Assembly (NCBI GenBank): GCA_033060915.1 | Contig: CM065379.1 | Location: 26,590,318 to 26,654,317, forward strand | Origin: Euryodendron excelsum | Lineage: Eukaryota; Streptophyta; Magnoliopsida; Ericales; Pentaphylacaceae | Direction of reading: 5' to 3' | DNA length: 64,000 nucleotides | Shown here: positions 1 to 9,231 of the stretch, in pieces | How positions within the stretch are numbered: position 1 is the stretch's first letter | How the letters are laid out: each line of letters starts with the position of its first letter | Notes under the pieces: model-generated | What the model was told of the DNA's origin: nothing | What the model saw: only the letters and a program-made list of their open reading frames with translations | The model's database searches: none | Program-made: the position numbers and the translations under genes

Positions 1-20
1 CAATTCCAATTCTAAATCAA

Positions 21-311
21 ATCTGGCACGTCTTTCGAGAAAGTTGATCCCTCAGGTGGTAGGACCATCCAATATGGCATGCCTTTCTATAAAGCTAATC
101 CCTCAGGCGGTAAGACCATCCAATCCAACATGTTTTTTGAAAAAAATCTTTAGAACGATAAGTCCCTTCAAACCCGTCGACTGGGACGAGACCTCAAGTC
201 CTCAAGATAGTAGAATGGTCCACTTTTGGCGCCTGCTAGCCCGCCAATGAAGAAATGTTCGTTATTCGACATGTCTTTCGAGAAAGTTAATTCCTCAGAC
301 AATAAGTCCAC
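21..311 (+). repeat. 51-bp degenerate tandem repeats
   Basis: Units at 21-72 and 73-123 align closely: each has a GGCAYG then CCTTTC/TCTTTC block and ends CCTCAGGYGGTARGACCATCC. A decayed third unit follows from 124, and further related units lie at 263-311 and about 624-682. They sit upstream of the TATA box at 1423, which fits enhancer-type repeats in the U3 of an LTR. Confidence 0.6.
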
Positions 312-1422
312 CTAGCAGTTTTCCAAGATCAGGCAGTCTCTGAAATGAACGTGAACCGTCAAAGTGGCGGAAACACTCGTAAATATCGCAACCGTCGGAG
401 TGGCAGAAACACTCATAAACAGGTCGACATTGAAAATTGCCAACAAATCCCCTATGACACGGGACCGAACTCGCCTTTTGGCCATGACACGTTTATCAAA
501 GGACAAGATACCTTTGGAAACCAACTCATCATAAATCGTTAGAGTGACAAAAACACTCAAAACTCGAGTCAACACTAATGCCTACTAGCCTACTCCGGCG
601 AAAAATGATCAAACTGCCCCTTGGGCCATTTCTGGCTTGTTTCTCGATAATGTACCTAAGTCCTCAGAACGGCAAGTCCACCCTTCCAAGATCATCCCAA
701 AGATGATCCGGCAAGTTTAAGTGCCTTCCAGTCGGTTCGGACCAATTTCGAGACCATTCAGTCAAAATGATCATTTTACCCCTGGGCATTCGAGTGCTTC
801 CAGGAACCACATCAGCTCTAGGTATCAAATTGGTAACCTCCCAAGAATGCTTCTTATAGTATTTCCGACCTTCCATTATCTTTCTAGATTATTCCGAGTC
901 AATTCTGGCAAACGTAGTGCAAAAATGATTGTTTTGCTCCTGAGAGGCTGGTTGCCTTTTCCAATCACACTAGCTATGGGTATCAAACTGACACTCCCTT
1001 GGAACACTCTGGATAGTATTTCCAACCTTTGAGTCCGCTCATGGATTATTCTGAGTCCATTCCAGTGGTTTTTCGATCTAGTTAACCGTTTTTCCCCTAA
1101 TAGCCTGGTTGCCAATTCCGGCCTTGTTTTTCAAGTTTGTTACCCTTGGGACACTATTTCAAGAGTTTCTACCCATTTCAGGCCTTTTGGACCATTCTCG
1201 ACCCTCTGGAACATTCCTGGACCTTCTAAAGTCACTCCTAGGGAAGCCATGCTAAAAATACGTGGTAGTCACTAGGATAGGCGCCCAAATCTTCTGCCTT
1301 ACGTATCAAGAGCCGAAGATAGATTTCTTACCGCCCTAAAATATTTCTTAAGTGGCTGGCGCCACTGCAATGGGATTTTAAGCCTAACGCCACTGCAACA
1401 GGCGGCAAATCAATTTTCTATC

Positions 1423-1430
1423 TATAAATA
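1423..1430 (+). promoter_or_regulatory. TATA box of the LTR-like sequence
   Basis: TATAAATA preceded by a region with the GGCGCCACTGCAA / ACGCCACTGCAAC duplication (1358-1400) and followed within about 60 bases by a CT-rich leader. The likely start of transcription is about 30 bases downstream. It is inferred to be the element's own promoter. Confidence 0.45.
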
Positions 1431-2399
1431 CATAGCCTTCTCCCTACGTAAAAAAGGTCAGCAATCTAACTCTAGAAACTCTCTCTCTTGATATACAGCC
1501 CTCGAACTCTCTCCAAACCCTAGCTCTCTTAGGTTTCTCCATACCCTAGACCCCATACACTTTAAAACTGGCATACATACACTCAATACGTGCCTATACA
1601 AGCCTCCAAGCTGACCATTAAAGACTTAAGGTGCTACAATCTCAAAGCTCTCGAAGATCAAGGTAAAGTAAAGCAAATAAAGTGAACAAATCAAAGAAAA
1701 CGCAAGGTTGGTTTTCTATTTACGTTTATGCAATTTTTTCCTCTCTCTTCTCTTTCCTAACCCACTTGGGTTTTCTTCTATTTTAATCCCCTGTCTTCCC
1801 CCCCCCCCCCCAACCCTTTCTTGCATGCTTGAAACAAGGGTTTTCCTGGTTCATGTGTAGGAAGAATAGTTGAAAGTCACCGTGTCAGGGGCTTTCCTCT
1901 AATCCGACCTTAGACCATGTGGATTCGACCCCCTTGATTATGTGGTGAAGCCTAAACTTTGTATGTTCACGACCCTACTTGCATTGTGCATATCATGCTC
2001 ATAAATCCCTTCAAAAAAACGTTTTCTAAACTTGTTTTCAAAAACTTACATCAAAATCTCTTTCAAAACTTGCATTAAAATCTTCTTCTTCCAAACTTGT
2101 TTTCAAAAATCACAATCTTAAGATGATTCTAGTCACTTCATGGTTAGGGTTGTTTTAGGAAAGTGTTACATAAGCTTTGGGTGTTAGCCTAAATTGTTTT
2201 TGTCAAGATCACAATTCTAAGGTGATTCTAGCCATTCCATGTTTAAGGTTGCTTTAGAAAAGTGTTATATTTAAAGTGACTATCATGGTCCATATTTTCA
2301 AGTCCTTGTTAGTTTCGAAACCACAATCCTAGAATGGTTCTACTCTTTCTATAGTTAGAGTCGTTTTAGGAAGGTGAGATATATTTTAGAGACTTGTAA

Positions 2400-3600
2400 A
2401 AGTCTATATTCCATTCTCTTTCTAAATCACTTTTTGAAAATCTCATTTCCAAAACCTCTTTTAAAATCCTCTCCAAAAATCTCTTTTTAAACTTACTTTC
2501 TAAATCTCTCTTTTCAAACTTACTTTCCTAAAAAAATTCTTTTCAAACTCCTTTCCAAAAACTCTCTTCAAAATTCTACTTTCTAAAAACACTTTTCAAG
2601 TTTCCTTCCTAGAAACTCCTTTCAAAAGATTTACTTTTCAAAAATATCTATTTTTTGAAGCCCAAGTCAAGCCTTAGAGCCAATGATTAGGAAACCCTAA
2701 TTTCTACTTTCCTTTTCCACATGCAATCATAGTTTTCCAAAATCCTACTTTCTACATCAAACTCTTAGATTTCCTAAAACTCTTTTTCATGCCAAATCAT
2801 ATTTTCTAAATCCAAGTTTTCCAAATCTCATCCTTTCCAATTCCATGTCAAATCTAGTCCTCCAACTTAGGAAACCAAATCCAATCCTCTATTTTTGGAA
2901 ACAAAATCAAATCATCTCCTTTTGAAAATAGAAATCAAATCTTTCTTAATTTAACCATTTCCTAATTCTAAACTTTCCTAATGTCAAATCTTTCTAAATT
3001 TAAATATTTCCTAATTTCTAAACTTTCTAAATCTTTCTTAAATCAAACTTTTCAAATTTCAAATCTTTCTTAGATTGAAATCTTTCCAAAACCAAAACTT
3101 TCCTAAATTTCAAAGTTTTCTAAATTCAAAACTTTCTTAAGTTGAAACTTTCTAAATTGAAAGCTTTCTTAAGTTGAAGCTTTCTAAAATCAAAATTTTC
3201 CTAATTTGAAACCTTTCCTAAAATGAAACTTTCCTATAATGAAACTTTCCTAATTTGGCACTTCCCTGAAATGGAACTTTCCTAATTTGAAACTTTTACT
3301 ATTTTGAAACTTTCCAAATTCAAAGATTTCTAAAATTCAATCTTTCCTAAACTCCAACTTTTCAAGTTTTCTAAATCAAACTTTCAAGTCAAATCTTCTC
3401 TAACCAATCTAAGTGTTTTCAAATCAAGTCAAATCTCTTTTCAAAATCTTTCTTAAAATTCAATTTTCCTAATTCGAATCTTTTCTAATTTGAATCTTTC
3501 CAAATTTGAACCTTTCCTAAATCCAACTTTCTAAAATCAAACTTTTCAAATCTAAATCAAACTTTCCTAATTCAATCAGGGATTCCAATCTTAGGTAACC
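2400..3600. repeat. Low-complexity TTTCCTAAATTTGAAAC-type region
   Basis: About 1.2 kb is made of imperfect short blocks of the form (A/T)AAACTTTCCTAA(A/T)TT(T/C)GAAAC with a loose period of 15-20 bases. It has few open frames and very little G. It lies in the presumed R/U5 or leader part of the LTR-like sequence. Confidence 0.6.
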
Positions 3601-4640
3601 TAAACCCTAAGAGGCTTAAACCCTAGTTCACCTAACTCTTAGAGTTAGGAAGTTTTGACTCCTTTTTAAAATCTCTTTTCTAAATCAAGATGTTTTTCTA
3701 ATTTCAAATTTCAAAATATTTTCAAATTTCTATCTTTCCAAATCTAGTCCAAGTTCTCTTTCAAGGGTCGAATCCTCTTTCAAGTTCAATTCTAGCTCTA
3801 AGTTCAATCTCGATTCCAATCTCCTATTTTAAGTTTCAAACCAAATTCTTTTTCCAATCAAAATCTTTTATTTTTAATCAGATTCTTGTTCAAACTACGA
3901 CTAACCTGATTTCTTAAAAGGGATATGTAGGCAACCCTTATGGGTGCGATCATAACTTTTTTCAAGTTTCCAATTCTATAACTATTTTCAAACTTCCAAT
4001 TTCATGATCTATTTCAAATTTTTATTTCCAATTTTTAAAACCTTCTTTCAAAAATTAAATCTATCCTTTCAAATCTATTTTCAAAATCAAATCAAATTCT
4101 TGCATTTGCATGTCATACACCATGTCAAACATTTTTTCAAAATTCTTTTCTAAAGTGGATAGTTTTGGATATTTATTAATCAAAGATTTCAAATGAGTGA
4201 ACCTAAGGTGAATAGACATGTAGGTACCGCAAGGGCAAGGTAGGGTAATAGCTTAATGCGTCTTCCATACACGTAACCAACCTTTGAACCTAACTCACTG
4301 TTTTCAAAGACCAAATGGAGTTGTTTTCAAAAGAGAGCTTAAATATTTTCAAAGGTTGTCAAATAACCTATTTTTTTAAAAACCCTCTCTTGAGGAAGTT
4401 TTCAAAATCTTTTTCAAAAACCCTAAGTGTAATATTCGGATTGTGCTTAGTTTTTGGTGACCTAACTCACCTTAATCAAGTTAGGCGGTGACCCCAAATT
4501 ATTTTCCAAAAGCCCTTAATCAAAATCAATTTTTAATTCAAGCCTAGTCGCACTTATCATTCTAGGAGGATGAGTTCTAACGAGAAAGTATTATGTTTTT
4601 CTCACTTATCTTTTTTGGGCGCGAAAAATTGGGTCAAGAC

Positions 4641-5042
4641 AATATATATATATATATATCGGGTGATAGCATTTCTTAAATATAATTAGTAGGCTAATTG
4701 ATATTAAGGGGAGGACATGTTATTAGTAGGCTTATTGATATTCCCTCTTTGGCCCTTAAATTTTATAAACTATGCTTCATTGCTCCTCTTTTTTGCATTG
4801 AATAATATATAGCTTAAGGTAATTGATGATTATAGGTTTTTTTTTTTTTTTTGCCATCTTTGAAAGTTCAATGACATTATTTGTAGGCTCTATTTTTCAC
4901 TATAGTTATAGCTCGTTTAAGTTTGAAAATCAAAAAGTCATTGAGACAAAGGAATTTGGCGTCAGTTATGTTATTCTGGTTGGATATAGAATATATAGTA
5001 AATTGGTAGTTTCACTTAGTCTACTCATTAGTTGATTTATAC
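4641..5042. other. AT repeat and left flank of the Harbinger element
   Basis: An (AT)n tract lies at 4642-4659. A 21-bp near-identical direct repeat, ATTAGTAGGCTAATTGATAT and its copy, sits at 4685-4705 and 4722-4742. A T-rich stretch follows. The expected left terminal repeat of the Harbinger element (GGCTATGTTTGATAC or similar) was looked for and not found. Confidence 0.5.
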
Positions 5043-6190
5043 ATGAGGAAGTCTTATTTGAATTCAAGATATGTTATGAATTTCTACACAAATAGAGAAA
5101 ATATTTACCAATTTGTTTATACTAGTGATAAGGCTTGTGTTGGACAACATAGGATGAATAAGAATACATTCACCAAATTGTGCTTCATGCTCCAAACTTT
5201 AGGGGGGTTAAAAAATACAAAAAAATATGACGATTGATGAACAAGTAGCACTATTCCTGCATATTCTTGCTCACCATGTGAAGAACTGAACAATAATAGA
5301 TCGATTTAATCGATCGGCTAAAAGTATTAATAGACATTTTCATAATGTCTTGAATGCTATTATACGTCTTCAAGGCGAGCTACTTAAAAATTTAGAGCCT
5401 ATTCTTGCGAATTCAAAAAATAGGAGATGGAAATGGTTTGAGGTACATACTTATTTTGTGTGATGTATATATGTTTTTATTAGTAGTACATTATTGAAAT
5501 AGTTTCTTTTTTTTTTTCAAAATATTAGAATTATTTTGGAGCTCTTGATGGGACATACATTAAGATGAGGGTACTTGTGGAAGATAGACTTAGGTATAGA
5601 AACCGAAAATATGAAATTGCTACAAATGTGCTAGGTGTATGTTCATAAGACATGCAATTTATCTATGTATTACTGGGTTGGAAAGGGTCAGTTGGTAATG
5701 GAAGAATTCTTTAAGATGCTGTAAGTAGGAGAAATGGATTAAAAGTTCCTCATGGTAAGTGCTATATTTACACAAAACAAAGAAAATGATTTAAATCATT
5801 TACAATTTTACCTCACTCTAAATCTTGGAAGAATTGTCACTGTAGGTTATTATTATCTAATGAATGCTGGATATACAAATGGTGAAGAATTTCTTGCACC
5901 ATATAGAGGGCAACAATATCACCTGAATAATTGAAGAGAAGGGCATCAACCTAGTACCCTACATGAATTTTTTAATATGAAACATTCATTAGCTAGATAT
6001 GTGATAGAGAGATGTTTTGGGTTGCTTAAGATATGGTAGACAATACTTAGGAGTCCTGCATATTACCCAGTTAAGACACAAAATAGAATCATCATGGAAT
6101 GCTACCTTCTTCATAATCTAATAAAAAGAGAGATGTCAATTGACCACGTGGTGCGAGCTTTAGAATAAGTAACAACTTAAGGTTTGATCG
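5043..6190 (+). pseudogene. PIF/Harbinger transposase relic (HARBI1/ALP1-like)
   Basis: This is a DDE transposase of a PIF/Harbinger DNA transposon. Exon 1 encodes an N-terminal helix-turn-helix part (MTIDEQVALFLHILAHHVKN from 5227; SINRHFHNVLNAI). An intron at 5443-5528 follows, then NYFGALDGTYIKM with the first catalytic Asp at 5547-5549. A second GT-AG intron at 5755-5845 joins to GYYYLMNAGYTNGEEFLAPY. VIERCFGLLK carries the third acidic residue (GAG, 6007-6009). Breaks: a frame change at about 5227, stops at 5290, within 5650-5700, after YHLNN (5932) and after KIW. The second catalytic Asp, normally in a DAGYTNG-type motif, reads Asn (5863-5865). The gene is therefore dead. Family recognition is strong because motifs are in order over about 1.1 kb. 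Confidence 0.85.
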
Positions 6191-7179
6191 AAGTAAATGG
6201 TGATCCAATTACAATGATTGAAACATCCAACGAATGGAGCACTTGGAAAGACAATTTGGCTATTAAAATGTTTAATGAGTGGAGAGCAAGTAGACAAGGA
6301 AGATGAAGTTATGTTGTTTTAAATGAACTACTTTTAGAACAATGATGTTTAGAATCACTCTATAAGATTTTTAACTATTTCCTGTGTTTTTTTTTCCTAC
6401 TTTTGGCTTTATTACGCGAATGTTTGATTGAGAATGAAATTTGGGGTTTGTTCTTTAAATGCTAAAGATTTTATTCATTGCACCATTTTGGTTCATAAAA
6501 TTAGAGCAACTATTCCTTTTAATTAGTTACAAATTGCAATTCCTCTTGTTGCAAATGAATAACATTTTATACTATCAAGTTCTTAGAAGAATAAAAGCTT
6601 GGCATGGCACAAAAAGATATAATTGTTATACAAACTTATTAAAAAATTAGTGGAAGATAGCTGACAGCAAATTTTAATTGGAAAATGTTTAGGTCTGGTC
6701 AAGTTAATTTGATCAGCAGGTTATTTGGTCCTAAATCCTTATCAAGCATCCTTCAATAGGCCTGCAAATTTGAATATTGGATGGTGGGGATGGTATTGCA
6801 CTAAGGTTCTGGTTACAATAACAAAGAAGTTGCTCAGGAATATAAAGCTTTCGTTTATTCGTGAAAGTTGCTTAGGAAGAATGACTAGTGGTTACAATTA
6901 TCATGTAAAATGCTATTAATACGTGTTCCATGTCTACGGACTCATTATTCTTTTGTTCAGGCTTAGTAGTTCTTGGGCCATCATTAGCTTCATTTTCCTC
7001 ATCTGTTACCATTTTGTCTTCTTTGGGTGCTTCGGATTTCTCTAAAGTATTCGAAAAACACCTTATCCCATAATCACCATTATCTTGCTTATTCTAGAAT
7101 TTGAAAGTATGTTAAATTATTTTCCTCATGTTGTAGTTCATGCATATCTTAACACATATTTCATATACTTTTATTAAGA
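6191..7179. other. Spacer between the two Harbinger ORFs
   Basis: AT-rich sequence without a recognisable coding frame. Short open frames at 6459-6650 and 6725-6919 show no family features and are probably chance. It is likely transposon-internal because both flanking ORFs belong to the same kind of element and point the same way. Confidence 0.4.
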
Positions 7180-7870
7180 ATGGATTTAGGAAAACAAGAT
7201 AGTAGAGATCCATTTGTAAATAAAAGGATGTGGACATAAGATGAAGATGGCAAGCTTATTGAGACTTTTTTTGATTTAAAGAATACTGAAAAATATAATG
7301 TTGAGGGTGGATTTAAACCTAGACATTTTATTACAGTGAAAAAATTACTTGCGGTTACTTGCCAAATTCCGGATTAAAGGTTGATCCACATATTAAATCA
7401 AGAATGAAGACATTGAAATCACATTTTGGCATTGTTGATGACATGTTATTTGGACCCAACACTAGTGGATTTGACTTTGATGATACCAAAACATGTGTAG
7501 TTGCTGAAAAGTTAGTTTGAGATGCATACTTGAGGGTATTTGCATTATATAGTACTTGATGTACTTTTAATAAATGAATGATCAAGTAACTCTCTTATCT
7601 TGTATTATTTTGTAAAGTCACAAGGAAACTGGGTAATTCAAGAACAAGCAATTCCCTTTTTATAGAGAGCTTTACATAATATTTAGGAAAGATCGAGCAA
7701 CGGGCAAAGATTCTGAAACACTTGCGGATGTTTTTGAAGAGTTGAATGCTTAAATTGAAAATGACAATGAGTTCTATGGCGTGGGAGATGATTTAAATGG
7801 TAGTGATGCTTCCATGTCATTTACACAATTAGCGACTATTGAAAATACTGTGAAGTGATTTCAAAGAAGA
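7180..7870 (+). pseudogene. Myb/SANT-like ORF of the Harbinger element, broken
   Basis: The second protein of plant PIF/Harbinger elements is a Myb/SANT-like DNA-binding protein that helps the transposase bind its ends. Reading starts at ATG 7180. A stop replaces a residue right after the conserved KRMWT; DEDGKLIETFFDL then continues in frame. A frameshift near 7360 moves to the frame with LKVDPHIKSRMKTLKSHFG and FDFDDTK, followed by a stop where EKLVWDAY is expected (about 7518). The later FPFYRELYIIF-like and AT-GKDSETLADVFEEL segments (7650-7750) match the C-terminal part. At least three lesions make it a pseudogene. It lies downstream of the transposase in the same orientation. Confidence 0.75.
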
Positions 7871-8734
7871 AAAGAAAGTAAAGAAGTGAAAGTGTTGAGA
7901 ACATGATTTGTGAGGTAGTGGAAAAGTCAACAACCATTCTTAGCTCAACTATGGAATTAACCGCTAGTTGACTTAGTCGTGCAAGTGGAGATGTTGCAGT
8001 TAATGAATTAAAGTTTCAACTTAACAAAGAGTTTATGAAACTACATGGCCTAAGTGTGGTTGAGTGACATAAAGCAACAGTCAAACTTGGTTGCGATAGT
8101 GACTTGACTCAAATATTTTTCACCATTGATGATGAAGAAAAAGAGGCATGGGGTTAAAGTAATCATTTCTTGAATGTCATTTCAGTTGGTAAGTTTGGTT
8201 TGCTTCTGATGTATCCCTTTTGAGAATACTTTGAAGTAGATGTTACCTACTTGGTTTTTGAATATTGCTTTTGTTGTTTAATGAGAGTTATTGATACTTT
8301 TGGATTCTTATATTTGACATTCATGTCTATTTTTGTTGATACGTAAGGATATCATGAGATTGTAAAGAAATTAAGTAGATTGGTATATGCGTATTTTTGT
8401 TAAAGACTACCATATATATTTGGTGTGAATAGGGTTGTAAGATTTTGTTTTGCATTTTTGTTGGTGAATTGTATATTATAAAAGAATAGGAAATTTTGGA
8501 TTGTTTGAAAAAGTCTTGATTTGGTAGGTCAGCTTGTATAAAATAAGAAAATATTATATTAATTTGGCTTAAAATTTTTATTCCATTCCAACTTCTTAAT
8601 AATATATTAAATATGAGAATGATAATGAGAATGCGAATAATTATTCCATTTCATGCTCGCAACTAAACAATGAAATGAGAATGATTATTCTATTCTATTT
8701 TTATTTTAATTTCATTTCTTTCTTGTTCTCACTC
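7871..8734. other. 3' part of the Harbinger element
   Basis: AT-rich sequence with a possible C-terminal remnant of the Myb-like ORF to about 8160 (KFQLNKEFMKLHGL is readable at 8012-8053). The stretch 8600-8734 is rich in the blocks GAATGAGAAT and ATTCTCATTC type, a composition typical of subterminal regions of plant PIF/Harbinger elements. Confidence 0.45.
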
Positions 8735-8749
8735 GTATCAAACATAGCC
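8735..8749 (+). repeat. Right terminal inverted repeat of the Harbinger element
   Basis: GTATCAAACATAGCC, whose complement GGCTATGTTTGATAC has the GG(C/G)..TGTTTG..A shape of plant PIF/Harbinger ends. The partner at the left was not found, and no clear TAA/TTA target duplication can be shown. Confidence 0.55.
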
Positions 8750-9126
8750 TTTTAATAATACAGCTTTCTGTAAAGAGTTTCCATGCGGGCTAATTGCTAG
8801 TAGTCTTAAAAATTTAAAAACAATCACGGGCTAATTGCATTACTCTTCTACAAATGGGCCAGAGTCTAGATATAGCGATCTTGAAGCCCAAGTCGCTCTC
8901 TCGTCCTCCGCACGTGTCAGATACTCGTACCACGAAAGCAGATCTCTCTCTCGGAGCAGAGTTCTAAGACATAAAAGGTTGATCTGCGAAGAAATGTGTC
9001 TCTAATTCTCTATCCTTAACATTTCATTCAAACAATCTTGCTCTTGTACTAGATCTTAGTACAAACAACAATTATATACATACATATATATATATATAGG
9101 GCGAGATAGTTTATAGAGAGACGTAG
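8750..9126 (+). promoter_or_regulatory. MON2 promoter and 5' leader
   Basis: This is the only non-transposon sequence upstream of the MON2 start codon. It contains ATGGGCC (8854-8860) and AAGCCCA (8885-8890), motifs of the GGCCCA type common in plant housekeeping promoters. A G-box CACGTG lies at 8911-8916, and a weak TATA-like ACATAAAAGG at 8970-8979. The leader is CT-rich, then AT-rich with an (AT)n run at 9084-9098. The short distance to the dead Harbinger element implies a compact promoter of under 400 bases. No transcription start was shown; the motifs are visible, their function is inferred. Confidence 0.55.
8994..9005 (+). promoter_or_regulatory. Possible minimal uORF in the MON2 leader
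   Basis: ATG TGT CTC TAA, three sense codons then stop, 121 bases before the MON2 start codon. It matters only if transcription starts upstream of 8994; the weak TATA-like motif at 8970 would place the start near here, so inclusion is uncertain. Confidence 0.3.
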
Positions 9127-9231
9127 ATGGCTTTCATGGCGGTTTTGGAGTCAGATCTGCGCGCTCTCTCCGCCGAAGCTCGCCGGAGATACCCCGCCGT
9201 CAAAGACGGCGCGGAACACGCTATTTTGAAG
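9127..9231 (+). CDS. MON2: MON2 exon 1 (residues 1-35)
   Basis: The start was chosen at 9127 because [20 protein letters not shown] matches the known plant N-terminus and no upstream in-frame Met fits. A second Met is at residue 4. The exon is G/C-rich compared with its surroundings. It ends AAG before gtcaga, phase 0. This is the start of the DCB domain, used for dimerisation in the Sec7-related family. Confidence 0.93.

Larger units (their letters stand above)
1..4640 (+). mobile_element. Long LTR-like sequence, probably Ty3/gypsy (Tat/Ogre-like), left end cut by window
   Basis: No coding frame of interest is present. The left 700 bases carry degenerate 51-bp repeats built on CCTCAGGYGGTAAGACCATCC. 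A TATAAATA box lies at 1423-1430 and is followed by a CT-rich leader, which is the layout of a U3/R boundary. From about 2000 to 4400 the sequence is AT-rich and repeats variants of TTTCCTAAATTTGAAAC. Near the right end the phrase GGATATGTAGGCAACCC (3919) and the G/C-richer stretch ending in GGGTCAAGACA (4630-4640) resemble, from memory, the 3' part of long plant gypsy LTRs. No primer-binding site, polypurine tract or polyprotein was seen, so it may be a solo LTR or a fragment. The superfamily is inferred; the LTR-like promoter and repeats are visible. Confidence 0.45.
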
